DNA of 34,046 nt from Nitrospirota bacterium (GTDB lineage Bacteria > Nitrospirota > Thermodesulfovibrionia > Thermodesulfovibrionales > JdFR-85). This document shows positions 16,539 to 23,879 of this stretch, piece after piece (position 1 is the stretch's first letter; each line of letters begins with the position of its first letter). A program made the translations under genes and the position numbers. The stretch lies in NCBI GenBank assembly GCA_015484595.1, contig WFMM01000014.1:1-34046 (forward strand), written 5' to 3'. Under the pieces are notes generated by a model. It saw only the letters and a program-made list of their open reading frames with translations. It was not told the DNA's origin and ran no database searches.

Positions 16539-17245
16539 TGTTGTTGGGCAAGAAGGTAGTAGTCATTATGCCGGCTTACAATGCAGAGTTGACCCTGAAA
16601 AGGACTGTAGAAGAAGTGCCAGATGGAATAGTGGACGGTATTGTGGTTATTGACGATGCTTCAAAGGATTTAACGGTTGAAATAGCAAGGCAACTGGGAT
16701 TGGATGTTATCATTCATTCCAGTAATCTGGGGTATGGTGCAGCTCAAAAAACAGGCTATAAAAGGGCGCTTCAGAAAGGAGCAGATATTATTATAATGGT
16801 TCATCCTGATTATCAGTACTCACCCAATCTGATTCCTGCTATGGCTTCTATGGTGGCCTCTGGCCATTACGATATGGTGCTTGCCTCAAGGATATCTGGA
16901 GGAGGGGCTTTAAAAGGTGGTATGCCACTTTACAAATATCTGGCCAATAGATTTTTGACCTTTGTGCAGAATTTGGTTTTAGGGATTAAGTTGAGTGAAT
17001 ATCATACAGGATACAGGGCTTACAGCAGGAGACTACTTGAGAGTATTGATTTTGAGGCCAATTCAGATGGCTTTCTCTTTGATAACCAGATAATACTGCA
17101 GGCTGTAAAGGCTGGTTTCAACATAGGTGAAATAAGCTGTCCTACCCGATATTTTCCCGAGGCATCTTCGATAAACTTTTATGAAAGTATTAGGTATGGC
17201 TTAGGGGTGTTGAAGATAACATTAAAGTTTCTATTTCAGAAGTAG
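16535..17245 (+). CDS. family 2 glycosyltransferase, polyprenyl-phosphate sugar synthase type
   Basis: 236 residues with a GT-A fold: VVVIMPAYNAELTLKRTV, GIVVIDDASKD, then SSNLGYGAAQKTGYKRAL and the metal-binding region IIIMVHPDYQYSP in place of a classical DxD. The later segments (LASRISGGG, LSEYHTGYRAYSRRLL) match dolichyl/polyprenyl-phosphate hexose synthase-like members. It has no C-terminal TM pair, so it is likely peripheral at the cytoplasmic side. In the cluster it could make the lipid-linked donor for the PMT-type enzyme at 10308. It is the last gene of the cluster. Confidence 0.85.
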   Translation: MMLLGKKVVVIMPAYNAELTLKRTVEEVPDGIVDGIVVIDDASKDLTVEIARQLGLDVIIHSSNLGYGAAQKTGYKRALQKGADIIIMVHPDYQYSPNLIPAMASMVASGHYDMVLASRISGGGALKGGMPLYKYLANRFLTFVQNLVLGIKLSEYHTGYRAYSRRLLESIDFEANSDGFLFDNQIILQAVKAGFNIGEISCPTRYFPEASSINFYESIRYGLGVLKITLKFLFQK

Positions 17246-17267
17246 CTGAATTGCTTTGAGATTGGAT

Positions 17268-17297
17268 TTGAAAAAAGCACCTCATATCTTTTAGACT
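17268..17297 (+). promoter_or_regulatory. promoter candidate, possibly leaderless, for the SH3b gene
   Basis: TTGAAA (17268-17273), 18-bp spacer, TAGACT (17292-17297). The start site would fall at about 17304-17306, on the start codon, which agrees with the missing ribosome site. Confidence 0.4.
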
Positions 17298-17305
17298 ATT
17301 TTATT

Positions 17306-17749
17306 ATGAAAAGAAGCATCATATTATTATTGATCCTTTTTGATCTAATATTCAGCATAAGTGCCTCAGCTCTTTGTGTGATAACCGAGGAGGCAAACCT
17401 TCGGAGTGGACCTGGTACAAACTACGACAAAACCTGGCAGGTCTTCAAATACATGCCCCTTAAGAAGCTTGAAAAAAAAGGAAAGTGGTACAGGGTAAGG
17501 GATGTGGACGGCGACGAGCACTGGGTGTATGAGAAGCTGGTCACTGATAAGTTCAGATGCGCTGTGGTCAAGGTTGACAAGGCTAACATCCGTAGGGGCC
17601 CTGGTTTAAAATACAGAAAGACCGACTTCAGTCCTGTGATAAAGTACGACTCCTTCAGGATTATAAAGAAAAAGGGCCTCTGGTACAAGGTAAAAGACGA
17701 GTTTGGTCAGGTGGGCTGGATTCACAAAAAGCTCATCTGGATTCAATGA
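17306..17749 (+). CDS. exported protein with two bacterial SH3 domains
   Basis: 147 residues with a signal peptide (about 1-22, cleavage after SASA). Two SH3b repeats follow: ANLRSGPGTNYDKTW...WYRVRDVDGDEHWVYEKLV (about 28-78) and ANIRRGPGLKYRKT...WYKVKDEFGQVGWIHKKLI (about 92-145). Such domains bind peptidoglycan peptides or proteins at the cell wall; no hydrolase domain is attached, so a binding or scaffold role is likely. The gene overlaps the 3' end of the convergent LysE gene by 7 nt. No Shine-Dalgarno sequence is visible. Confidence 0.87.
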   Translation: MKRSIILLLILFDLIFSISASALCVITEEANLRSGPGTNYDKTWQVFKYMPLKKLEKKGKWYRVRDVDGDEHWVYEKLVTDKFRCAVVKVDKANIRRGPGLKYRKTDFSPVIKYDSFRIIKKKGLWYKVKDEFGQVGWIHKKLIWIQ

Positions 17750-18390
17750 ATAAGTAAATACAGAGACTTTCCAACCAGATAAAAAGAAAAGCCTATCAGA
17801 AATATTCCGGAAAAAACCGTTATCCTCATAATTAACTTTGGTGACAGAAAATGCTTAAGCCAGTAAAGTGTAAGGGCGAGGAACACAGGATAGGTTATCA
17901 TACCGAGGCAGCCTGTTAACAGATAGGTTACCCCTGTGCTTCCCGTGAAGTCCTTTACAAGCCCAAGCTCAACAAGCACCCTCTCCCCAAGGAGCCACCA
18001 GAGTATCATCATTGGATTTGAAAGGGCAAGCAACAGTCCTGTGACAAAGGCTATCCCTCTGTGTTTAAGCCTCTTCCTTGGTCTTTCAAGGTTGAAATAG
18101 TCAAGGCCATGCTTTATCACCGTGTAACCAAGCCAGATGAGTAAAAGTCCACCAAAGAGCCAGAAATAGGCCATAATGGATTTTTTCTTAAGAAGAGGAA
18201 GCAGCCCGAATATTGCAACTGCACCATAAATGAAATCCGCTGTAAGGGAACCAAGGGATACGCTGATGGCTGCCCTGAGATGACCGTGAAGTGCCCTCGT
18301 TGCCACCTCTATCTGAACAGCACCAATGGGGATGGCACTTAGAAAGCCCATTATGAATGTAATAAGCAGAAACAGAACCTCTTTTATCAT
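17743..18390 (-). CDS. LysE/RhtB-family exporter
   Basis: 215 residues with six predicted TM helices. The N-terminal GFLSAIPIGAVQIEVATRAL is the LysE-family signature (conserved Pro-Gly region followed by a helix), and the central ALSNPMMILWWLL segment carries the family's NP motif. Members export amino acids or related metabolites by proton exchange; the substrate cannot be read here. It is divergent from crcB with a 65-bp gap and convergent with the SH3b gene. Confidence 0.85.
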   Translation of the reverse strand: MIKEVLFLLITFIMGFLSAIPIGAVQIEVATRALHGHLRAAISVSLGSLTADFIYGAVAIFGLLPLLKKKSIMAYFWLFGGLLLIWLGYTVIKHGLDYFNLERPRKRLKHRGIAFVTGLLLALSNPMMILWWLLGERVLVELGLVKDFTGSTGVTYLLTGCLGMITYPVFLALTLYWLKHFLSPKLIMRITVFSGIFLIGFSFYLVGKSLYLLIH

Positions 18391-18419
18391 CAGATGATTA
18401 TAACAGATAGGTCAGGCGT

Positions 18420-18449
18420 TTGAAAAAAACTGCTGCTTTTATGTAATAT
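18420..18449 (+). promoter_or_regulatory. promoter candidate of crcB, possibly leaderless
   Basis: TTGAAA (18420-18425), 18-bp spacer, TAATAT (18444-18449). Seven bases on is the ATG at 18456, and no ribosome site exists. I looked for a fluoride riboswitch here and found none. Confidence 0.4.
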
Positions 18450-18455
18450 TGTGCT

Positions 18456-18839
18456 ATGGAAATGGTGGTGAATCTTATCTTCGTTGGTGCTGGTGGCTTC
18501 ATTGGTGCCATATCAAGGTTTCTGGTAAGTGTGTGGGTAGGTCAGCGATGGGGAAGGGTATTCCCCTTTGGAACATTCGTTGCAAATGTGCTTGGATGTT
18601 TTTTTATTGGCCTTGCCATGACCATTTTCAACGAACGGATTATAGCAAGCCCACACCTTAGATTGCTAATAGGCGTTGGATTCATAGGTGCCTTTACAAC
18701 CTTTTCAACCTTTGAGTACGAAACAGGTGCGCTCCTGATGGACGGTGAGTGGTTGATGGCATTCTTGAATGTTATTGGCAGTCTTACGGCAGGCTTTATT
18801 GCACTAAAGGCAGGAGAACTGCTTGCAAGAACGATATAG
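18456..18839 (+). CDS. crcB: fluoride ion channel CrcB/Fluc
   Basis: 127 residues, four TM helices, normal length for the family. Diagnostic motifs are GAGGFIGAISRF near the start, FPFGTFVANVLGCFFIG with the conserved Asn, and GFIGAFTTFSTFEYE, which carries the pore Phe and Thr residues and the TM3 break. It forms a dual-topology dimer that exports fluoride. It is followed 14 nt later by a DUF190 gene, a common companion of crcB. Confidence 0.95.
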   Translation: MEMVVNLIFVGAGGFIGAISRFLVSVWVGQRWGRVFPFGTFVANVLGCFFIGLAMTIFNERIIASPHLRLLIGVGFIGAFTTFSTFEYETGALLMDGEWLMAFLNVIGSLTAGFIALKAGELLARTI

Positions 18840-18853
18840 AAGGAGAGTGAAAA

Positions 18854-19567
18854 TTGGTTAAGAAGGGAAAGGCTAAAAAGCTTTCTGTCTATGTTGACGA
18901 GTCAGACAAGTATGGGCGTAAACCTGTGTATGAGGTGCTTATTGACATCTTTTACAAAAAGAAGATTGCAGGCGTAAGTGTGTTCCGGGGAGTGGCAGGT
19001 TATGGAAGTGATGGGATGCTTCATACATCAAAAAAACTCACCCTTTCAGCATCCATGCCCGTTAAGGTGGAGGTGGTTGATTCAGAGGAGATGATTCAGA
19101 AGGTGCTTCCTGATGTGTATCAGGTGGTTGAAAAGGGATTGATAGAGGTTACCGATACCGAGGTAATCAAGTGCTGTAGAGGGAAAGAAACTGAAGAGCC
19201 ACAGGAGGAGACAATGAAACTTCAGGGTAAGGCAAAGATGCTCAGAGTAATAGTAAGGGAGGACCACAAGTGGGAGGGGGAGCCCCTTTACGAGGCGCTT
19301 GTTAAGCGTTTCATCATGATGGATGTGGCAGGTGCAACCGTGTATAAGGCAATGGCAGGATATGGACCACACAGGAGATTCAGAAAGATGAAGTTTCTCA
19401 CCCGAGGCGGAGAGCTTCCTGTGCAGATAACCGTTGTGGATACCGAGGAAAAGATAAAGGAGATACTTCCTGTGCTTGATGACATGGTCAAAGAGGGCAT
19501 AGTGCTTATCTCTGATGTGGAGGTTATAAAGTACACCCACAGTCAGGCAGAGACGGATATCATGTAA
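18854..19567 (+). CDS. tandem DUF190 protein
   Basis: 237 residues. Two DUF190 domains lie in series, about 8-110 and 128-230, with matching segments KLSVYVDESDKYGRKPVYE / MLRVIVREDHKWEGEPLYE, AGVSVFRGVAGYG / AGATVYKAMAGYG and ADVEV-type endings (TDTEVIK / SDVEVIK). DUF190 has a PII-like ferredoxin fold and is usually a single-domain protein next to crcB, so this one is a fused duplication. The start is TTG at 18854, chosen because AGGAGAG lies 6 nt upstream and no ATG exists before the first domain. Function is presumed regulatory for the channel or a related transporter. Confidence 0.88.
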   Translation: MVKKGKAKKLSVYVDESDKYGRKPVYEVLIDIFYKKKIAGVSVFRGVAGYGSDGMLHTSKKLTLSASMPVKVEVVDSEEMIQKVLPDVYQVVEKGLIEVTDTEVIKCCRGKETEEPQEETMKLQGKAKMLRVIVREDHKWEGEPLYEALVKRFIMMDVAGATVYKAMAGYGPHRRFRKMKFLTRGGELPVQITVVDTEEKIKEILPVLDDMVKEGIVLISDVEVIKYTHSQAETDIM

Positions 19568-19568
19568 G

Positions 19569-19970
19569 GTGAAAAAGCAAAAGGATATTGCCCTTCAGAT
19601 AAAGGAGTGTTTTGAAGAGCTAAGCCCATTAATAGAGTATTTCACCTCAGAGGTGTGCCCTTCCTGCCAGAGTGTCTGCTGTCGGCACAAACACTCCCTT
19701 TATGACGAAGAAGACAGGCTCTTTCTTCAGGCCCTTTCTGTTAAGGCTGTAAACAACCTGAGCCTTGATCCTGAAGGCCCCTGTGAGTTTTTAAAAGAGA
19801 CAGGTTGTATAAGGGAAAGATGGCAGCGTCCCTTTAGATGTACCTGGTACTTCTGTGATGCCCTGCTTCAGTACATGCCAGAGGCATCAGGCAGGCGTTA
19901 CAGGGAGATGGTGAATCTGCTGAATAAATTGATTTCCCTCCGCAGGAGATTGCTATCGACTAAGCCCTGA
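19569..19970 (+). CDS. Cys-rich YkgJ-like protein
   Basis: 133 residues, soluble. The cysteine pattern CPSCQSVCC (C30, C33, C37, C38), then C72 (PCEFL), C80 (GCIRERWQRPFRC), C91 and C96 follows the layout of the YkgJ family, which binds zinc or iron-sulfur clusters. The start is GTG, two bases after the DUF190 stop; no earlier ATG exists. It is likely co-transcribed with crcB and DUF190. The terminator-like hairpin at its end overlaps the stop codon. Confidence 0.72.
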   Translation: MKKQKDIALQIKECFEELSPLIEYFTSEVCPSCQSVCCRHKHSLYDEEDRLFLQALSVKAVNNLSLDPEGPCEFLKETGCIRERWQRPFRCTWYFCDALLQYMPEASGRRYREMVNLLNKLISLRRRLLSTKP

Positions 19971-19997
19971 TGTCATAATCTTCAGGCTCTCTTTTTT
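19963..19997 (+). terminator. probable intrinsic terminator of the crcB operon
   Basis: AGCC-C-TGA (19963-19970, including the stop codon) pairs with TCAGGCT (19982-19988), followed by CTC and six T. The stem has one bulged C and a 11-nt loop, so it is only moderately strong. Confidence 0.6.
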
Positions 19998-20103
19998 ATT
20001 CTCCTGACTCAAGGATTTTAATGAACTCTTCTGGGGTAAGCACATGGAGTGTTGCCTTTTTAATCAGCTCCTCATCCATTCTTAATGTCAATTTAGTAGT
20101 CAT
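19996..20103 (-). pseudogene. collapsed toxin-antitoxin remnant (antitoxin N-terminus joined to toxin C-terminus)
   Basis: A 35-codon minus-strand frame with a good ribosome site (GGAGA, 7 nt before ATG). Residues 1-17 (MTTKLTLRMDEELIKKA) are the start of an RHH/DUF6364-type antitoxin. The rest (VLTPEEFIKILE) looks like the conserved end of a PIN-domain toxin. The intervening antitoxin core and nearly all of the toxin are missing, as though a deletion fused the two genes. It sits under the consensus promoter at 20137-20165. The reading is inference from motifs; a short real peptide is the alternative. Confidence 0.6.
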
Positions 20104-20136
20104 CTTTGGTTCTCCAATACGGCTATTTCTAAAAAT

Positions 20137-20165
20137 ATTATACGGCATAGTCATATGTCTGTCAA
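20137..20165 (-). promoter_or_regulatory. perfect consensus sigma70 promoter, minus strand
   Basis: On the minus strand TTGACA (20165-20160), a 17-bp spacer and TATAAT (20142-20137): every consensus base is present. It reads into the 35-codon remnant and, in the opposite sense, covers the possible upstream start of the DUF4160 gene. Confidence 0.8.
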
Positions 20166-20190
20166 GCGTGAAGATATGGTAAAATTAAAT

Positions 20191-20379
20191 ATGAGCCCAA
20201 CTATATTTTTCGAGAAAGGGTATAGGTTCTTTTTCTTTTCACGAGAAGAGTCAAGGATGCATGTTCATATATATTGTGCTGATGGTGAAGCTAAATTCTG
20301 GTTAGAACCAGAGATAGAACTTGCAAAAAATTTTAATCTTTCAAGGAAACAATTAAAAGAAATTGAAAATATCTTATAG
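20191..20379 (+). CDS. DUF4160 protein, partner of the DUF2442 gene
   Basis: 62 residues from ATG 20191, where the family's usual opening (MSPTIFF) begins; an ATG at 20155 would add 12 residues but lies inside the minus-strand promoter and has no ribosome site. The pattern GYRFFFFSREESRMHVHIYCADGEAKFWLEPEIELA is characteristic of DUF4160. The family is usually paired with DUF2442 in what is thought to be a toxin-antitoxin-like module. Its stop overlaps the ribosome site of the DUF2442 gene, so the two are coupled. Biochemical role unproven. Confidence 0.8.
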   Translation: MSPTIFFEKGYRFFFFSREESRMHVHIYCADGEAKFWLEPEIELAKNFNLSRKQLKEIENIL

Positions 20380-20386
20380 GAGCATA

Positions 20387-20659
20387 ATGATGAAATCAGG
20401 TCAGCTTGGCAGGAATGGTTTAAAAGTTGAGGTAACTAATATATCAAGTCATGGTATATGGTTATTAACCAGAGACAAAGAGTTATTTTTATCCTATGAT
20501 GATTTTCCCTGGTTCAAAGATGTTCCGGTTAAGAAAATATTAAATGTGCAAGAAGTTGCAGCAGATCATTTTTACTGGCCAGAACTTGATGTGGACCTGA
20601 GTGTTGAAATTATAGAACATCCTGAAAGATTTCCTCTAAAGGCTAAAATCAAGAAATGA
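20387..20659 (+). CDS. DUF2442 protein
   Basis: 90 residues. ATG 20387 or 20390 follows AGGAG (20378-20382); a TTG at 20363 within the previous gene is less likely. The signature segments NISSHGIWLLTRDKELFLSYDDFPWFK and HFYWPELDVDLSVEIIEHPERFPL are typical of DUF2442 and nearly full length. It forms a two-gene module with the DUF4160 protein. The downstream gap to the convergent gene (20660-20729) shows no terminator. Confidence 0.88.
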   Translation: MMKSGQLGRNGLKVEVTNISSHGIWLLTRDKELFLSYDDFPWFKDVPVKKILNVQEVAADHFYWPELDVDLSVEIIEHPERFPLKAKIKK

Positions 20660-20729
20660 CCATAACACCCCTTTCCCACTGACGGTAGAAGCCGCCGCAG
20701 AAATTGGCAATATACGATAAATCCAGTTA

Positions 20730-21737
20730 CTAATACCCCTGAAGCGTAAAACTTGAAAACACCATTGGCCAGAGGCTGATGATAAGGAAAAGGAGTCCAA
20801 AGACAAGCCCGGAAAGGGTCGTTTTCCTCTGCAGTCTGTCAACCACATCCTTCCTTTCCACTTTACGCCTTAATGCCTCATAAATCCCTGTAAGCATGGA
20901 TGTTATGGTGCAGAGAAAAAGGCTTATGTACAGGGGATAGCCCACATAGTTGAAGTCTGCCTGGAGTATGTCAAAGGGGCAGTGGTGAGTGGGAAGCTCA
21001 TAAAAATAAAGGGATATAAAGGAGACCACTGAGGCAAGGCTCACAACAAAGGCAAGGACAGAGATGATAGAAAAGACATATTTGAAAGAGGAAACTTTGT
21101 ATTTTAAAGAGAGAGTGCCTGATATAAAAAATAAGGTCCACACAAGGGCAAATCCTGCTTCAGCCTTCTTTACAGGTATTGCAGTAAGAGAGGAGGCAAG
21201 CCCCTTCCCCTGGGCGCTAAACATAGAGCCACAGCAGGAGGTGATGACAGCAGGGTCAAGCCCCAGAAAGTATCGGACCTCGAGGTAACCCTCGGCAGCT
21301 ATAAGAGGAAGCAAAATGAGCACCAGTGCTGACTTAAGCCGTGTCAGGGGGTACTCAGGACTTCGCTGGTCAAGGATGTTTATACCAATCCAGAGCCCTG
21401 AAAGAAGCAGGTTTAGGACCTTAAGATAAAGCACATACCAGCCAACAGGGTTTGCATTGAGCACCCCGGTTGCACACATGGCGCCAACGAACTCTGTATG
21501 AAGGCTGTCAACGGTGTAGATAAAAAGTAGTGCGGATACTATCTGATAACCAAGGATGTAATTCATGATGGTTGATGTGAGATAGGTTTTTCGCTCAAGG
21601 GAAAGCTGTAGTTCAGAGCTGCTTCGGATATCCCAGTAACGAAGCACCCTTACTGAAAGCAGGGAGATATAAAGAAGCATCAGTACCACCACAGCTGAGC
21701 CAAGAAAAAGCGCAATTATGCCCGGGTGAAAGATCAT
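20730..21737 (-). CDS. polytopic membrane protein with conserved Cys/His motifs, last gene of the NosL/ABC operon
   Basis: 335 residues, about eight TM helices. Cysteines are placed at helix ends: MCATGVLNAN (C88), ITSCCGSMFS (C168, C169) and THHCPFDILQADFNYVGYP (C253 preceded by two His). The motifs look like a thiol or soft-metal site near the membrane face, which would suit copper or redox handling. I do not recognise a named family. The start overlaps the upstream ATPase stop by 4 nt, so it belongs to the transporter operon and may be its integral subunit. Confidence 0.8.
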   Translation of the reverse strand: MIFHPGIIALFLGSAVVVLMLLYISLLSVRVLRYWDIRSSSELQLSLERKTYLTSTIMNYILGYQIVSALLFIYTVDSLHTEFVGAMCATGVLNANPVGWYVLYLKVLNLLLSGLWIGINILDQRSPEYPLTRLKSALVLILLPLIAAEGYLEVRYFLGLDPAVITSCCGSMFSAQGKGLASSLTAIPVKKAEAGFALVWTLFFISGTLSLKYKVSSFKYVFSIISVLAFVVSLASVVSFISLYFYELPTHHCPFDILQADFNYVGYPLYISLFLCTITSMLTGIYEALRRKVERKDVVDRLQRKTTLSGLVFGLLFLIISLWPMVFSSFTLQGY

Positions 21738-22423
21738 CTCTCCCTGACCCTTCCGTCTCTTACCTCGTATACCCTGTCAACCATTTCAGTTTCAAACACA
21801 AGTGGGTCGTGGGTGGCAATCACGATGGTCATGCCCCTGGACTTAAGCAGGCCAAGGGTCTCAAGGAGATTCATGGAGAGTTTGCTGTCAAGGTGAGCAG
21901 TGGGCTCGTCAGCCATAAGGATGTCGGGGTTGTTAATTAACGCCCTTGCAATGGCTACCCGTTGCTGTTCACCGCCTGATAGTATTTCAACAGGAAAACC
22001 TGCCCTGTGAGATAGAGACAGGGTCTCCATAAGTTCCTCAACCCGTTCAGACATCTGTCCAAAGGACATACCCGTGGGATAAAGGGGTAGCAGGATGTTT
22101 TCCCTGACACTTATGCCCTTTATCAGATTGAATTGCTGAAAGATAAAGCCAAAGGTCTTACGCCTTATTTCAGTGAGAAAACGCTCTGGAAGCTTTGCCA
22201 CATCCTGACCTTTCAGGATTATCCTCCCAGAGGTTGGACGGCTCATACATCCAATAAGGCCAAGCAGGGTTGTCTTGCCTGAGCCGCTGGGCCCTTTTAG
22301 AACCACTACCTCACCCTTTTTGACATAAAGGGATGCCTCCCTGACAGGCCATATCTCATTAGGTCTGCCACGGTTAAAGCACTTGCTCACCTTTTGAACA
22401 CTTATCAAAATATCACTGTTCAT
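21734..22423 (-). CDS. ABC transporter ATP-binding protein, LolD/MacB type
   Basis: 229 residues. Walker A GPSGSGKTTLL, Q-loop region FIFQQFNLI, signature LSGGEQQRVAIARAL, Walker B DILMADEPTAHLD and switch His in IATHDP are all intact. The architecture is that of the LolD/MacB group that pairs with FtsX-like permeases in mechanotransmission or lipoprotein/metal export. Its likely partner is the permease at 22716, although a 292-bp repeat-bearing gap separates them. Confidence 0.9.
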   Translation of the reverse strand: MNSDILISVQKVSKCFNRGRPNEIWPVREASLYVKKGEVVVLKGPSGSGKTTLLGLIGCMSRPTSGRIILKGQDVAKLPERFLTEIRRKTFGFIFQQFNLIKGISVRENILLPLYPTGMSFGQMSERVEELMETLSLSHRAGFPVEILSGGEQQRVAIARALINNPDILMADEPTAHLDSKLSMNLLETLGLLKSRGMTIVIATHDPLVFETEMVDRVYEVRDGRVRER

Positions 22424-22596
22424 TATTTTTTTAAGTTACAAAAAACCTCAGAGAACGAAAATTCTAATTTATAATTTCTAAATACTAAACAAATCCCAAA
22501 TGCCAATTTTTCAATTTTCCAAACCTTCAGCTCTTCCTAACTCCTGCGCTTCTCTTCTATAATAACCACAGAGAGCACAGAGTATCTAAATTATAA

Positions 22597-22706
22597 GGAG
22601 TAGGGTTAAAGTTGAGTTATTAATGTTGAGTTTTGAGTTATTGGTTAAGATTTCTATCTAAACACTCAACACTAAGCACTCAAAACTAAAAACTACCCCC
22701 TACCCC
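22597..22706. repeat. heptamer-phased, hairpin-forming repeat in the 22424-22715 gap
   Basis: The right arm is seven consecutive 7-mers (22658-22706), each beginning CT: CTAAACA, CTCAACA, CTAAGCA, CTCAAAA, CTAAAAA, CTACCCC, CTACCCC. The left arm has TTGAGTT at 22612, 22626 and 22633, all in 7-bp phase and complementary to the CTCAA(A/C)A type units. The arms can fold into an imperfect stem around an AT-rich centre. The rest of the gap (22424-22596) is AT-rich with short A/T runs and no ORF. A related element lies at 33578-33687. Confidence 0.75.
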
Positions 22707-22715
22707 CTGTATTTA

Positions 22716-23879
22716 TTATCCCCTCATCACACTATCCGGGTCTGTTATTGCTGCCTTCCATGACGGTATTATGGTTGATGCCGTATAGGGAACCACCGTG
22801 ACCATAAAGAGCACAAAGCACTGATAGAGGTCAACATAGGGCCTGAGTCTGAAATCAGGAAACAGCACCGACCATCCCTTCAAAGCAGGCTCAAAGAGCA
22901 CTGCAGAAAAATAAAACACATGAATGTAAGCCAGTATGATGCCAGTTAAAAAGGAGATAAGCGATATACTTGCCCCTTCCCAGAACTTAAGTGTCAACAC
23001 ATCAGATGTCTCCCAGCCAATGGCCTTAAGTATCCCTATCTCCTGTCGTTCCTCTGCACTGAGCCCCGTTGCCTTATCCCATGCAAGTATTACAAAGGCA
23101 AGCACAGAGGATGCAAAGAGGGCAAGAAGCATCCCGCCTCGCCAGTTAAAGAGCGAGTCGTAGGTGCGAAGGATCTCTGAACGGGTGATTGGACGTGTGT
23201 CGGGAAGGAGCTTTTTTACCTTTCCTGCAATGTTTTGTATCTCTGTGGGGTTATAGACCTGAACCGTAAGGTCAGTGGCATGGCCTTCGGGGAAGCCAAA
23301 GAGACGGTCAAAGTCGGGTCTTGATATTATCACAAGGTCATTGGTCAGTATCTGGGAGGACTTTTTAAATATGCCCCTTACCTTAAGGCTCAGCACCCTT
23401 CCTTTTATGTCCTGTAAGAAGAGCTCGTCGCCAATCTGTAAAAACCTTGCATCAGCCACACCGCTTCCAATCAGGCAGTAACCATGCTCGTTGGCTCCTG
23501 GGAGGCTTCCCTCAATTATCTCCGTCTTTCTGATGCCCTCTGGATAGGCAATTACAGTAAAGTTTGCCCCTGTCAGGGGGTCGTAGTAGTATCCCCAGTA
23601 GCGAGGTCTCACATCACCCACTCCGGGAAGCCCTTTTATGGCATCCACATAGCTTAGTGGAATCAGGGCGTGCCTGCCTGCCTGTATGCGTTGCACTATG
23701 AGTTCAGGAGAGCCTTGAAGGATCAGAAGTGCCTCCTTCTTGAACGAATGTGTTAGAAAGAGTATGGATGCAATCACCATGGTTACGGTGGTAAAGACAG
23801 ATACAATTGCCAGGTTTTTCAGCTTCCTCCTTAGCAGTGATGAAAGGGCAAACTCGAGGATCTTAAGATGCTTAATCAC
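22716..23879 (-). CDS. FtsX/MacB-type ABC permease
   Basis: 387 residues: TM1 at about 20-45, a periplasmic domain of about 200 residues (45-250) and three C-terminal TMs (about 255-280, 303-330, 352-375). The EERQEIGILKAIGWETSDVL segment is the coupling-helix signature of FtsX permeases (normally EI.. .KAIG). It should form a homodimer with a LolD-type ATPase. The start overlaps the stop of the 96-residue gene by 4 nt. Confidence 0.88.
   Translation of the reverse strand: MIKHLKILEFALSSLLRRKLKNLAIVSVFTTVTMVIASILFLTHSFKKEALLILQGSPELIVQRIQAGRHALIPLSYVDAIKGLPGVGDVRPRYWGYYYDPLTGANFTVIAYPEGIRKTEIIEGSLPGANEHGYCLIGSGVADARFLQIGDELFLQDIKGRVLSLKVRGIFKKSSQILTNDLVIISRPDFDRLFGFPEGHATDLTVQVYNPTEIQNIAGKVKKLLPDTRPITRSEILRTYDSLFNWRGGMLLALFASSVLAFVILAWDKATGLSAEERQEIGILKAIGWETSDVLTLKFWEGASISLISFLTGIILAYIHVFYFSAVLFEPALKGWSVLFPDFRLRPYVDLYQCFVLFMVTVVPYTASTIIPSWKAAITDPDSVMRG

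Noticed and set aside
18391-18455. fluoride riboswitch upstream of crcB
   Set aside because: No GGNGATGG-type start or CTGATG core in the 65-bp gap.
22424-22715. insertion sequence or transposon remnant in the gap of the ABC operon
   Set aside because: No transposase fragment, no target-site duplication; the content is explained by AT-rich sequence and the heptamer repeat.
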